This document shows positions 8,377 through 17,673 of a stretch of 64,000 bases of DNA, piece by piece. The notes under the pieces were generated by a model that worked only from the letters and a program-made list of their open reading frames with translations, ran no database searches and had not been told where the DNA came from. The number at the start of each line of letters is the position of its first letter. Within the stretch, counting starts at the first letter, position 1. The stretch comes from Parabacteroides sp. (GTDB lineage Bacteria > Bacteroidota > Bacteroidia > Bacteroidales > Tannerellaceae). Location of the stretch: assembly GCA_019417325.1 (NCBI GenBank), contig DXVO01000024.1, positions 132,757-196,756 on the forward strand, read 5' to 3'. The position numbers and the translations under genes were made by a program.

Positions 8377-10623
8377 TCAATGTGCTGCATTCAATGCAGA
8401 ACCGGCTTTAAACCAGTTAATCTGCAAATCATTATACGTATGGTTTACCTGGAAGGACTCTTCCGTTCCATCGGCATGATAGAGGATAGCCGTAAGCGGC
8501 TGTCCGGGTTCGAAGTGTTGCAGACCGACAATCGAGATACGGTCTTCCTCGCGTATTTTCTGATAATCATCCTTATCTTCAAATGTGAGGGCAAGCATTC
8601 CCTGCTTCTTCAGGTTCGTTTCATGGATACGGGCAAAGCTCTTGGCAAGGATAACCTTTACATTCAGGAAACGGGGTTCCATAGCGGCATGTTCGCGGGA
8701 AGAACCTTCCCCGTAATTTTCTTCCGCTACGACTATAGATGAAATGCCTTTTGCCTTATATTGTTTAGCTACGGCCGACACGGCTTCATACTGGTTTGTC
8801 AACTGGTTCAGGACGCTGTTCGTCTTTCCGTTGAAAGCATTTACGGCACCCATCAGCATATTGTCCGATATGTTTTCCAGATGACCACGGAAACGCAGCC
8901 ACGGGCCTGCCATCGAGATATGGTCGGTCGTACATTTTCCTTCCGCTTTCAGAAGAAGCGGCATTTGCAATAAGTCCTTTCCATCCCACGGGGCAAACGG
9001 ATGGAGTACCTGCAAACGGGAAGAATCGGGAGAGATAACCACCTCCATATGCTTTCCGGTCGGAGCAAGATAACCGTTATCCTTTACGGCAAATCCCTGA
9101 GGCGGGAAGTCTGTGCCTTTCGGTTCTTTCAGTTTCACTTCGCGACCGTCTTCTGTTTTCAATGTATCTGTCAACGGGTTGAAACAAAGGTCCCCGGCTA
9201 TAGTCAGCGCCAGTGTCAGCTCCGGTGAAGCGACAAAAGCATGTGTATTCGGATTCCCGTCCGCACGCTTAGCGAAGTTACGGTTAAAGGAGGTGACGAT
9301 AGAGTTTTTGCGTGTATTATCGTCGGTATGGCGTTTCCACTGTCCGATACAAGGACCACAGGCATTAGCCATGATAATAGCGCCGATTTTTTCAAAGTCA
9401 CCGATTATACCATCACGTTCAGCCGTATACCGGATTTGTTCCGAGCCCGGATTAATAATCAGCGGGGAAACTACCGGAATCTTATCCTCATCCGCCTGAC
9501 GGGCAATAGATACGGCACGGCTTAAATCCTGATAAGAGGAGTTGGTACACGAACCGATTAAGCCAACTTCCATCTTACGTGGCCATCCGTTTTCCTTTAC
9601 TTTGGCGGCAAATTCCGAAATCGGAGTAGCTGCATCCGGTGTGAAAGGACCGTTAATATAAGGTTCCAGTTCGGATAAATCGATCACAATTACGCGGTCG
9701 TAATAATCATCCGGTGTAGCACGGACTTCCTCGTCTGCCATCAGATAATCGGCGATAGCCGTTGCAGAAACTGCAATCGTATCACGTCCTGTGGCACGCA
9801 GGTATTCTGCCATATTCGCATCAAACGGGAACAAAGAAGTGGTAGCCCCAACTTCAGCCCCCATATTGCATATCGTAGCTTTTCCGGTAGCGGACAAAGA
9901 AGAAGCGCCCGGACCGAAATATTCGATAATGGCATTTGTCCCACCCTTTACGGTCAGGATACCTGCCAGTTTAAGAATCACATCTTTCGGCGATGCCCAG
10001 CCATTCAATTCGCCGGTCAGTTTAACACCGATGAGTTTCGGCATCTTCAGTTCCCATTCCATGCCGGTCATCACATCCACTGCGTCGGCACCACCTACAC
10101 CGATAGCGACCATACCCAGTCCTCCGGCATTCGGAGTGTGAGAATCCGTCCCTACCATCATCCCGCCGGGGAATGCATAGTTTTCGAGCACTACCTGATG
10201 AATGATACCCGCTCCGGGTTTCCAGAAACCGATACCGTACTTGTCAGAAACGGACTTGAGGAAATCGTACACTTCGCTATTCCCTTTTGTTGCGGTTTCA
10301 ATATCGGCTTTTGCTCCGATATTCGCCTGTATCAGGTGGTCGCAATGCACCGTGGCAGGAACAGCCGATTTATCTTTCCCGGCATTCATAAATTGCAGTA
10401 ATGCCATCTGTGCCGTAGCATCCTGCATAGCCACACGGTCGGGACGGAAATTCACATAATCCGTTCCCCGCTTATAAAGCCGGATTTCATTCGCATCATA
10501 TAAATGTGCATACAGGATTTTTTCGGCCAGTGTCATCGGTCGTCCTATTCTCTTACGGGCTGCATCCACCCGCTTGGGAAAGTTAGCATAAAAACTTTCC
10601 AGCATTTCCAAGTCGTACACCAT
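8377..10623 (-). CDS. acnA: Aconitate hydratase
   Basis: This 748-residue protein interconverts citrate and isocitrate using a 4Fe-4S cluster. The cluster cysteines appear in GSCTNSSYQDL and ACGPCIGQW, and the swivel domain carries NYGEGSSREHAAMEPR. Length and motifs fit the mitochondrial-type aconitase found in Bacteroidetes. It is first in the acn-icd-gltA series on the minus strand. A TAnnTTTG-like -7 element (minus strand, 10661-10668) lies about 38 bp before the ATG. The gene symbol is by function; in Bacteroides this type is often just called acn. Confidence 0.96.
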   Translation of the reverse strand: MVYDLEMLESFYANFPKRVDAARKRIGRPMTLAEKILYAHLYDANEIRLYKRGTDYVNFRPDRVAMQDATAQMALLQFMNAGKDKSAVPATVHCDHLIQANIGAKADIETATKGNSEVYDFLKSVSDKYGIGFWKPGAGIIHQVVLENYAFPGGMMVGTDSHTPNAGGLGMVAIGVGGADAVDVMTGMEWELKMPKLIGVKLTGELNGWASPKDVILKLAGILTVKGGTNAIIEYFGPGASSLSATGKATICNMGAEVGATTSLFPFDANMAEYLRATGRDTIAVSATAIADYLMADEEVRATPDDYYDRVIVIDLSELEPYINGPFTPDAATPISEFAAKVKENGWPRKMEVGLIGSCTNSSYQDLSRAVSIARQADEDKIPVVSPLIINPGSEQIRYTAERDGIIGDFEKIGAIIMANACGPCIGQWKRHTDDNTRKNSIVTSFNRNFAKRADGNPNTHAFVASPELTLALTIAGDLCFNPLTDTLKTEDGREVKLKEPKGTDFPPQGFAVKDNGYLAPTGKHMEVVISPDSSRLQVLHPFAPWDGKDLLQMPLLLKAEGKCTTDHISMAGPWLRFRGHLENISDNMLMGAVNAFNGKTNSVLNQLTNQYEAVSAVAKQYKAKGISSIVVAEENYGEGSSREHAAMEPRFLNVKVILAKSFARIHETNLKKQGMLALTFEDKDDYQKIREEDRISIVGLQHFEPGQPLTAILYHADGTEESFQVNHTYNDLQINWFKAGSALNAAH

Positions 10624-10660
10624 GTCTATCTGTTTTTTGTTTGTTCACAATCGCTTTTTG

Positions 10661-10668
10661 CAAATATA
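10661..10668 (-). promoter_or_regulatory. Candidate -7 promoter element for acn-icd-gltA
   Basis: The minus strand reads TATATTTG, a full match to the Bacteroidetes -7 consensus TAnnTTTG, about 38 bp upstream of the acn start. A clear -33 TTTG at 19-21 bp spacing is not present. The assignment is inference from consensus and position. Confidence 0.45.
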
Positions 10669-10868
10669 TCTTCCCGTAAGCAATAAAGATGTAATATATA
10701 TGACTTCACGGTATTTTCGTTTTTAACAAAAATAATATTTATATAAACACCTTTTGTTCAATAATTTCTATGGCATGATAGAGGTTATTTATATCGGCGT
10801 GTTTATTAATAAAACGTTGTCCGGTATCATTTTGTTTACAATAGACCGGATGAAATTCAATTTTTTCA

Positions 10869-10876
10869 TATCTTTG
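10869..10876 (+). promoter_or_regulatory. Candidate -7 promoter element for the cobalamin cluster
   Basis: TATCTTTG matches the TAnnTTTG consensus and lies just before the riboswitch, so transcription would start around 10883 and include the full aptamer. The -33 box is weak or absent, which is common in this phylum. Confidence 0.5.
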
Positions 10877-10889
10877 CTCCCGCTTCGGT

Positions 10890-11092
10890 GATATAAACCA
10901 TATCCGATGGTTTGTATAAAAGGGAATCCGGTTCAAGTCCGGAACAGTGCCCGCTACTGTAAAGCCTATACGATAACGGAGAGTTCTCCAATGCCACTGT
11001 CTATCGACGGGAAGGCTGCTCTCCAAAGGCTAAGTCAGGAAACCTGCCAGGCAAAAAGTAATATCATTCTCCCGGGGTCAGGAGGGTTTATT
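10890..11092 (+). ncRNA. Cobalamin riboswitch controlling the BtuB-CbiK-cbi cluster
   Basis: The leader has the hallmarks of a B12 riboswitch: AAAAGGGAATCCGGT, then GTGCCCGCTACTGTAAAG, and a B12 box reading AAGTCAGGAAACCTGCCA at 11032-11049. Downstream, CTCC at about 11069 can pair with GGAG at about 11082, a short hairpin that may form the expression platform near the receptor start at 11116. Adenosyl- or methylcobalamin binding would reduce expression of the receptor and possibly downstream genes. The aptamer call is firm; the exact ends and the switching mechanism are estimates. Confidence 0.9.
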
Positions 11093-11115
11093 AAAAACAC
11101 TATTATCTCTTTTTA

Positions 11116-13188
11116 ATGGAAAAAAGATGTCTGCTGGCAGCCTTTGCTATGGGTTGCAGCGTGAATATGCTTTTTGCACAAGTATCTTCACAAGGGAATG
11201 CTACGACAGAAAAGAATGTGTATCTGAATGAAGTTGTAGTAACCGGGACCGGTACGGAACATTACCTGAAAGATGCCCCTGTACAAACAGAAGTTATCAC
11301 AAGTAAAGCCTTGCAAAGTTATCAGGGACGCAGCATAGACGATTTACTTGGCAGCTTGTGCGCATCCCTCAGCTTCAATCCGAACGATATGGGAAGCAAT
11401 ATCCAGTTGAACGGGCTGAACAACGACTACATCCTTATCCTTATCAACGGACGCCGTATTAATGGTGACAACGGAGGGCAAAATGACCTCAATACGATAA
11501 ATATCGCCAATATCGAACGCATCGAAATCGTAAAAGGAGCTTCTTCTTCTCTCTACGGCTCGGATGCCATTGCCGGCGTTATCAATATCATCACAAAGAA
11601 AAACAAAGACAAGTTCAGCGTAACCAATACAACACGCGTAGGATATTATGGCGATGTCAACCAGTACAACCAAATAGGCTTTAACAACGGAAAACTAAAC
11701 TCCACCACCAACTTTAGTGTCATGCACACAGACGGCTGGCGAAATACCGACCTGGAATATTATCATTACGAACTACATGAGGGTAGCGTAAGCAAAACCG
11801 TAAACCGCAATACAAACTTCAACATCCGTGAAGAGCTGACCTATAAAGCGAACGATAAACTGACAGTAGGAGCCGACGCCTCTTTCTATCAGAAATGGAT
11901 GTACAGGATAAGAGGCCCTTACAGATATGTCCTGAACGATTTCTTCTACCGTAACCAGAGTTATGGCGTGAATGCAAGATACAACCTGGCAGGATACAAC
12001 TATCTGAGTGCCGAAATTTCATACGACCGTTACAACTATTATTACGATTATACCAGCCGGGAAACAACCGACGACTTCGATAAAGAAACAGGTTTGCGTA
12101 TTACCCATTATCCCGGGGAACGCATCCTTCAGACAGAACAACAGCAGATATTAGCTTTGGTTAAAGGCGTTTTCTATTTAAAACAAAAAAATATCCTGAA
12201 TGCAGGCATAGAATATAAACATGACATTTTGAAAGCTCCCCATCGTATCGTAACCGAACGTGCCAATGCTTACACCATATCCGCCTATGCGCAGGACGAA
12301 TGGGATGTTTGCAAAGATTTCAATATCACAGCGGGAGTCCGCGCCGTTTATCATAAAGAATTCGGTGCAAAGCTGACACCCAAAGTATCGGCTCTGTATA
12401 AATTGGGAGATTTCAATTTACGGGGAACTTACTCTTACGGTTTCAAAGCTCCTACCCTGAAAGAACTCTATTATAATTATGTGGGAAATATGATGGGCAA
12501 ACTCAAATCTTATTATGGCAATACGGATTTGAAACCCCAGACCTCCAACTATGGTTCGGTAGGTATCGAGTATAACCACTCTAAATTCCAACTGAGTGTA
12601 ACAGGCTATTATAACGGGATTAGAGATATGATTGAACTGACGCCAATCCCTATCCCTCCTGCCGACAAATTCCTGGAAGTAGATGAAGCCAAACAATATA
12701 AGAATCTGGCAAAAGCCCGTTCTTTCGGGACAGACATAACTGTTAGTTACCAAATATTACCTTCACTGGCTGTCAGCGGAGGATACAGCTATGTAGATGC
12801 AAAAGCCCAATATGCAAGCGACCCGGACGATCCCCATTATATGGAATACATCCCTATCAACGGTACCTCCAAACACAATATCACATGGAAAGCAAACTGG
12901 GGGCATACATGGAAATTCTACCAACTGGATTTGAGTCTATTCGGCAGATACCAATCCATGCGTTATTACCTGACAGACGGTAATGGCGACGGTTATCAGA
13001 TCTGGCGGCTCAACACCTCCCATTCCCTCTTGAAATACAAGAAATGGAAACTGAATATCAATGCTGGAATAGATAATATATTCAATTATATAGATAAAAC
13101 GCCGTTTGGATGGAACCGCGGAACAACCACACCCGGACGTACTTTTTATGCCTCTGTGACAGTCAAATTTCAAAATAAAACAAAATAA
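11116..13188 (+). CDS. btuB: TonB-dependent outer-membrane receptor, BtuB-like
   Basis: This 690-residue protein has a signal peptide (cleavage after MLFAQ or nearby), a TonB-box-like NEVVVTGTG, a plug domain with IERIEIVKGASSSLYGSDAI, and a long beta-barrel ending in aromatic KFQNKTK. It lacks the N-terminal extension domains of SusC proteins. It follows the B12 riboswitch directly, so corrinoid uptake is the best prediction. A heme or cobalt-complex substrate is possible, because the next genes are exported chelatases. Start is the ATG at 11116, with no strong Shine-Dalgarno. Confidence 0.85.
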   Translation: MEKRCLLAAFAMGCSVNMLFAQVSSQGNATTEKNVYLNEVVVTGTGTEHYLKDAPVQTEVITSKALQSYQGRSIDDLLGSLCASLSFNPNDMGSNIQLNGLNNDYILILINGRRINGDNGGQNDLNTINIANIERIEIVKGASSSLYGSDAIAGVINIITKKNKDKFSVTNTTRVGYYGDVNQYNQIGFNNGKLNSTTNFSVMHTDGWRNTDLEYYHYELHEGSVSKTVNRNTNFNIREELTYKANDKLTVGADASFYQKWMYRIRGPYRYVLNDFFYRNQSYGVNARYNLAGYNYLSAEISYDRYNYYYDYTSRETTDDFDKETGLRITHYPGERILQTEQQQILALVKGVFYLKQKNILNAGIEYKHDILKAPHRIVTERANAYTISAYAQDEWDVCKDFNITAGVRAVYHKEFGAKLTPKVSALYKLGDFNLRGTYSYGFKAPTLKELYYNYVGNMMGKLKSYYGNTDLKPQTSNYGSVGIEYNHSKFQLSVTGYYNGIRDMIELTPIPIPPADKFLEVDEAKQYKNLAKARSFGTDITVSYQILPSLAVSGGYSYVDAKAQYASDPDDPHYMEYIPINGTSKHNITWKANWGHTWKFYQLDLSLFGRYQSMRYYLTDGNGDGYQIWRLNTSHSLLKYKKWKLNINAGIDNIFNYIDKTPFGWNRGTTTPGRTFYASVTVKFQNKTK

Positions 13189-13212
13189 CCTAATTTCTTA
13201 AACTGTTTTAAT

Positions 13213-14340
13213 ATGAAACAAATGAAGTATTATTTGATGGCAGCCGCCCTGTTAGCTGCAAGTTCTGGTTTCGTTTCTTGTAATAGCGATGAAGATAACG
13301 TAACCAATCCGGTTGCAGATTTTGCTGCAAGCAACAAAAAACACGATACGGCTATCTTGCTGTGTACCTTTGGAAGTACGTTTGAAGAATCAGTAAAAAC
13401 GTATGATGCTATTGAAAAAGATTTCAGAGAAAAGTATGGAAATGAAGCGGATATCTATCTGTCATTTACTTCGCGTACTTGTGTGAACCGTGTATATGAA
13501 GCAACTGGTATCGACCGTGTACAACCGGACTACTGGCTGGAAGCTCTTGGAGAAGCCGGTTATGAAAAAGTAGCCGTACAGTCTTTACACGTGATCCCGG
13601 GTGAAGAATACGCAAGTTTGATGGGTACGGATGTGAAAAAGAAATTCATGATCGAAAGATATCCACACATAAAAGTACTGAAAAGCCCGAACTTGTTGGA
13701 CGATGAAGACGATGTGGAAGCTGTCGCCTCTTATCTGTTTGAAGATTATAAAACAGACCTGAGCAATAAGAAGAATATCGTTTTATTTATGGGACACGGT
13801 AACCCGGACGGGGTATACCAACACGCCAATGATATGTATACTGCCGTAGAAGAAGCATTACAAACAAAAGCAGCCAACAAAAACGTATTCGTAGGTACTG
13901 TAGACTACGGCAAAATGCTGTTCTGTCCTGAAGACTGGAAATCAGCTACAATGAATGTTGATGATATGGCCGACACATATATCTACAAGAAGTTAGTGGA
14001 TTATGTAAAACAAAATGGTGGCGACTATAGCGACTATACCGTTTATTTAGTTCCGTTCATGTCTATCGCTGGCGACCATGCTCATAATGACATGTGGGGT
14101 ATCGACGACAAGACTGAAGTGAAAGATGCGCTTCCCGAAGCCGATTGCTGCTGGAGACTTAAGATTCAGAAAATGGGCTTCAATATCAACACGACAGAAG
14201 AAAGCCATAACGGTAGTGTAGACAAATGTACGATCAAAGGTCTTGCAGACAGAGCAAGCATCCGTGCCATTTGGTTAAAACATTTAACCGACAGATGGAA
14301 TGATGCTGACGAATGGACAACTGGCGAAGACTATCAATAA
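13213..14340 (+). CDS. cbiK: Exported CbiK-like chelatase, lipoprotein
   Basis: This 375-residue protein starts with a lipoprotein signal ending in SSGFVSC (lipobox Cys near residue 23), so it should be anchored outside the cytoplasm. The mature part matches CbiK sirohydrochlorin cobaltochelatase: LLCTFGSTFEESVKTY, QSLHVIPGEEY, MGHGNPDGVYQHAND and PFMSIAGDHAHNDMWG. The histidines and glutamates in the last three segments are candidate metal-binding residues. CbiK normally inserts cobalt into sirohydrochlorin in the cytosol, so an exported copy beside TonB receptors is unusual. Desulfovibrio has a periplasmic CbiK. Possible roles include metal or tetrapyrrole handling in the periplasm. Confidence 0.85.
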   Translation: MKQMKYYLMAAALLAASSGFVSCNSDEDNVTNPVADFAASNKKHDTAILLCTFGSTFEESVKTYDAIEKDFREKYGNEADIYLSFTSRTCVNRVYEATGIDRVQPDYWLEALGEAGYEKVAVQSLHVIPGEEYASLMGTDVKKKFMIERYPHIKVLKSPNLLDDEDDVEAVASYLFEDYKTDLSNKKNIVLFMGHGNPDGVYQHANDMYTAVEEALQTKAANKNVFVGTVDYGKMLFCPEDWKSATMNVDDMADTYIYKKLVDYVKQNGGDYSDYTVYLVPFMSIAGDHAHNDMWGIDDKTEVKDALPEADCCWRLKIQKMGFNINTTEESHNGSVDKCTIKGLADRASIRAIWLKHLTDRWNDADEWTTGEDYQ

Positions 14341-14347
14341 CTCATAA

Positions 14348-14387
14348 TTAAAAGGGTGGCATTTGTTATAGAATACCGCCCTTTTAA
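14348..14387 (+). terminator. Hairpin between the two cbiK-like genes
   Basis: TAAAAGGGTGG pairs with CCGCCCTTTTA around a loop of about 17 nt, starting 8 bp after the first cbiK stop. The right arm ends in TTTT followed by AATCA. This could terminate or attenuate transcription after the first two genes. It could also stabilise upstream mRNA, since the genes continue on the same strand only 18 bp later. Confidence 0.6.
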
Positions 14388-14404
14388 TCAATTACAACAA
14401 ATTT

Positions 14405-15340
14405 ATGAAACATAAGAACATACTGATTTTATTATTTATCGGCCTGTCTTTTCTGTTTAATTCACCTATGTATGCAGAAGGCAATTTCATCGAATCAAAT
14501 ATCTTCAATTCATTGAAGGAAGGAGATAAAGCGGCTGTATTAATGGTTCATTTCGGGACAACAAACGATGATACCCGCATACGGACCATCGAAGCCATCA
14601 ACAAGAAAATGGCAGAAGCCTTTCCCGGTACGGAAGTCCGTGAAGCCTGGACATCCCGCATTGTTGTATATCGCCTGAAGAAACGTGGTATACAAAAGCA
14701 GAATCCGGACGAAGCATTGAAACAATTAAAAGCGGAAGGATACACACACATCATTATCCAGTCATCCAATATTATCGAAGGCATAGAGATGGAATCCTTG
14801 CGCAAGGATATCGCTTTGTGGGAAAAAGAATTCAAAGAAATCAGAATCGGTACACCGCTTCTCTACTCTCCTGCCGACTATGAAGCAGTGATTGATGCCG
14901 TAACCAAAAAAGGAGCAAAAGAAGGAGCAACTCTCCTGGTTGGACACGGTACGTATACCCCCGCTACCGCACAATATGCGATGACGGATTATATGTTGAA
15001 GGCTAAAGGATTCAACAATTTCATTGTGGGAACAATAGAAGGCTATCCCTCATTCGATGATGCTGCAATCCAATTGAAAAAGAGCGGAGTAAAAAAAGTA
15101 ATGTTAATGCCATTTATGTTCGTTGCCGGCGAACATGCCAAGAATGACATTGCCGACGACTGGAAAAGCCAACTGGAAGAACAAGGATACCAGGTGACAG
15201 TGCTTATGGAAGGGCTTGGAGAAAACCCTGACATACAAAGTATATTCATAGAGCATGCCCGCTTTGCCGCAAACCATAAATATCTGGAAATTACAGCAAA
15301 GAAAAAAGAGTATGCCAAAGGAAAAGAAAAATATGAATAA
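14405..15340 (+). CDS. Second exported CbiK-like protein, active site altered
   Basis: This 311-residue protein carries a cleavable signal peptide (cleavage near NSPMYA) and no clear lipobox, so it is probably periplasmic. It aligns with CbiK across its length: VLMVHFGTTNDDTRI, VGHGTYTPATAQYAM and PFMFVAGEHAKND. Compared with its neighbour, the segment HVIPGEEY is replaced by NIIEGIEM, and GHGNPDGVYQHAND by GHGTYTPATAQYAM, which removes two histidines and one glutamate. The main GHG and GEHA histidines remain. It may bind a different metal or tetrapyrrole, or pair with the lipoprotein copy. Function is inferred from family and context only. Confidence 0.78.
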   Translation: MKHKNILILLFIGLSFLFNSPMYAEGNFIESNIFNSLKEGDKAAVLMVHFGTTNDDTRIRTIEAINKKMAEAFPGTEVREAWTSRIVVYRLKKRGIQKQNPDEALKQLKAEGYTHIIIQSSNIIEGIEMESLRKDIALWEKEFKEIRIGTPLLYSPADYEAVIDAVTKKGAKEGATLLVGHGTYTPATAQYAMTDYMLKAKGFNNFIVGTIEGYPSFDDAAIQLKKSGVKKVMLMPFMFVAGEHAKNDIADDWKSQLEEQGYQVTVLMEGLGENPDIQSIFIEHARFAANHKYLEITAKKKEYAKGKEKYE

Positions 15341-15359
15341 TCAGAGATATCAAATGTAT

Positions 15360-17669
15360 ATGAAAAAGAGTATTACCATTTTATTTTTAGCCGCGTTACA
15401 ACTGACCAACGTATACGCACAACGTCACGATAAAAAAGATTACACAAACTTTGCCGATACGACATTCAATATTAACGAAGTCGTTATACAAAGTTCCGTA
15501 AACAAACGGACGGAAGTATTAAAAATGCCCGTTCCCTTGAAAGAGATGCCGATCGCCGTATCGCAGGTATCTCCCCGATTAATCCAGGATTTGTCCCTGA
15601 CCACCCTGCAAACGGCCACCCGTTATGCCACAGGTGTAAAACCGATCAACACATACGGTGGTTTCCAGACATTCAAACTGAGAGGATTCTATGACTTTGT
15701 ACTTATGACCGACGGCGTACGCGACGAACGTCATAACCTGTCACAGTCTGCAACCTCTACCACCACTGCTGCGGTAGAAAAAATAGAAGTGCTGAAAGGC
15801 CCGGCATCTGTTCTATATGGTCACTCCGCCTTAGGGGGTGTCATCAACGTCATGAGAAAGCAACCTTCTGCAGAAACGCATATCAATGCCGAAGCCGGAG
15901 CAGCAAGCTGGGGACGCTACAACGTACAAGTCGGAGGAAGCGGAGCCATCAGCAAAAAACTAAACCTGCGTTTCGATGCATCCATAGCAAACGGGGAAGG
16001 ATGGCGCAGTTCCTACGACCGTACAGCCAATCTCTATGCAGCGCTCGACTACAATATCGACCATCGTAACAAACTGGAATTCAAAGTAGGTGGAAACAAT
16101 GACTGGTACGGTACGGAAACCGGTATACCTCATGTAAAGAACGACATCTATAACGCTTCCGGTACTAAAATATATAATGCCGGCGACATGCCTCAGGGTA
16201 TCGATCTGCGCCAGCGTTACAACGACCCCGCCGACTTTCTTACCCACAAAGGTTATAATGCCACTGCCAAATGGAAACATATCATCAACAAAGACTGGAA
16301 ATTGACTGAATACCTCTCCTATTTTGACGATGATAACGACTATTTCAATACCGAATCCCTGGCATTCCTAACTTCCGATACGCCTAAAAAAGGATATGAA
16401 AACTACTATATGAACGGAGACAAGAAAGTATATATCTGCCTCGACTCCATCCGTAGAAATTCGCCTTTACGTTTTGCCTACCATGCAAAAGTATTGCAGA
16501 ACCAGTTCGACGTAACCGGTAAATTCAAAACCGGAGGAATCGAACACAACATCGTAACCGGATATACCTTCACATTAATGAACCGGAACGGTTATTCCGC
16601 TTCTGTTGGAGCCACAGGAAAAGACGGTTGGGGACCCGGAAAACAGGCTGTCATCTCTACCATCAATCCACTGTTGAACCAAGGTGCTTTTGAAACGAAG
16701 TTCTCTTCAAAAACCTATCTGTATGAATATATCCATGGCGTATTCGTCCAGGATTATATCAAATTCATTCCCCAGTTACGTACTTTAATCGGTTTGAGAT
16801 ACGACCGGTACGACCGGTATTATCAGAAAGCGACAACAGATAATAAAGAGGTACTGGAAAAAGGTGACAAATCACACCTGAAGAACAACTCTGTTACCTG
16901 GCGTGTCGGTCTGGTTTACGATATCAATGACCAGTTCAACATCTTTGCTTCCGGTACAAACTATTTCAAACCGAGCCGTACCATTGCCAACGATGCGACT
17001 ATCTACATCAATAATAAAGGAGAACGCATCTATCCGAACGGAGACAATATCTTCGATCCGGAAACAGGTTACCAGTTTGAATTCGGTTCCCACCTCGACC
17101 TGGCAAACAGCCTGCAGGTAAACCTTGCAACTTACTATATCCGTAAGAACAATATGGTACAAAGTCTGGGAACCTACGAAGACATGCGAATCTCCGGACA
17201 GGTAGGTTCTGCCGATTCCAAAGGTCTGGAACTGGATGTAAACTACAGCCCTATCAAAGATTTGAGTATCACAGCCGGTTACACATTCAACGTAACAAAA
17301 TACCGTGAATATGCAACCAACGACTATATGACAAACGACCTGAAAGGCAAATACCACACACAAGCCCCTAAACACATGGCTTACGGATGGGTCTTCTACG
17401 ATTTCTCCAGCCGGACATTAAACGGACTTTCTGTGGCTGTCGGAGCTGAATACTCATCCAAGGCATTTGCTACGGCGGACAATACGATTGCATACGATCC
17501 TTATGCCATCGCCAACCTGATGGCTAAGTATAAATACCGTAAATATCAAATCAAGGTGAACGTGAACAACCTGTTCAATAAAACATACTTCAGAAATGCG
17601 GTAAACAGCACACAGTTCATCCCTGAAGAAAAAAGAAATGTATCAGTTACATTAGGATTTTATTTATAA
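15360..17669 (+). CDS. TonB-dependent siderophore-type receptor
   Basis: The start is set at the ATG at 15360, where a signal peptide begins (MKKSITILFLAALQ, cleavage near VYAQ). ATGs at 15354 and 15333 are alternatives, the last overlapping the previous gene by 8 bp. The protein is about 770 residues, with a plug domain (FKLRGFYDFVLMTDGVRD, VEKIEVLKGPASVLYGHSALGG) and a barrel ending in VSVTLGFYL. The plug pattern fits siderophore-type receptors rather than BtuB. Together with the adjacent PepSY protein it suggests uptake of an iron or metal chelate, possibly a metal-tetrapyrrole handled by the CbiK-like proteins. Confidence 0.85.
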   Translation: MKKSITILFLAALQLTNVYAQRHDKKDYTNFADTTFNINEVVIQSSVNKRTEVLKMPVPLKEMPIAVSQVSPRLIQDLSLTTLQTATRYATGVKPINTYGGFQTFKLRGFYDFVLMTDGVRDERHNLSQSATSTTTAAVEKIEVLKGPASVLYGHSALGGVINVMRKQPSAETHINAEAGAASWGRYNVQVGGSGAISKKLNLRFDASIANGEGWRSSYDRTANLYAALDYNIDHRNKLEFKVGGNNDWYGTETGIPHVKNDIYNASGTKIYNAGDMPQGIDLRQRYNDPADFLTHKGYNATAKWKHIINKDWKLTEYLSYFDDDNDYFNTESLAFLTSDTPKKGYENYYMNGDKKVYICLDSIRRNSPLRFAYHAKVLQNQFDVTGKFKTGGIEHNIVTGYTFTLMNRNGYSASVGATGKDGWGPGKQAVISTINPLLNQGAFETKFSSKTYLYEYIHGVFVQDYIKFIPQLRTLIGLRYDRYDRYYQKATTDNKEVLEKGDKSHLKNNSVTWRVGLVYDINDQFNIFASGTNYFKPSRTIANDATIYINNKGERIYPNGDNIFDPETGYQFEFGSHLDLANSLQVNLATYYIRKNNMVQSLGTYEDMRISGQVGSADSKGLELDVNYSPIKDLSITAGYTFNVTKYREYATNDYMTNDLKGKYHTQAPKHMAYGWVFYDFSSRTLNGLSVAVGAEYSSKAFATADNTIAYDPYAIANLMAKYKYRKYQIKVNVNNLFNKTYFRNAVNSTQFIPEEKRNVSVTLGFYL

Positions 17670-17673
17670 GAAA

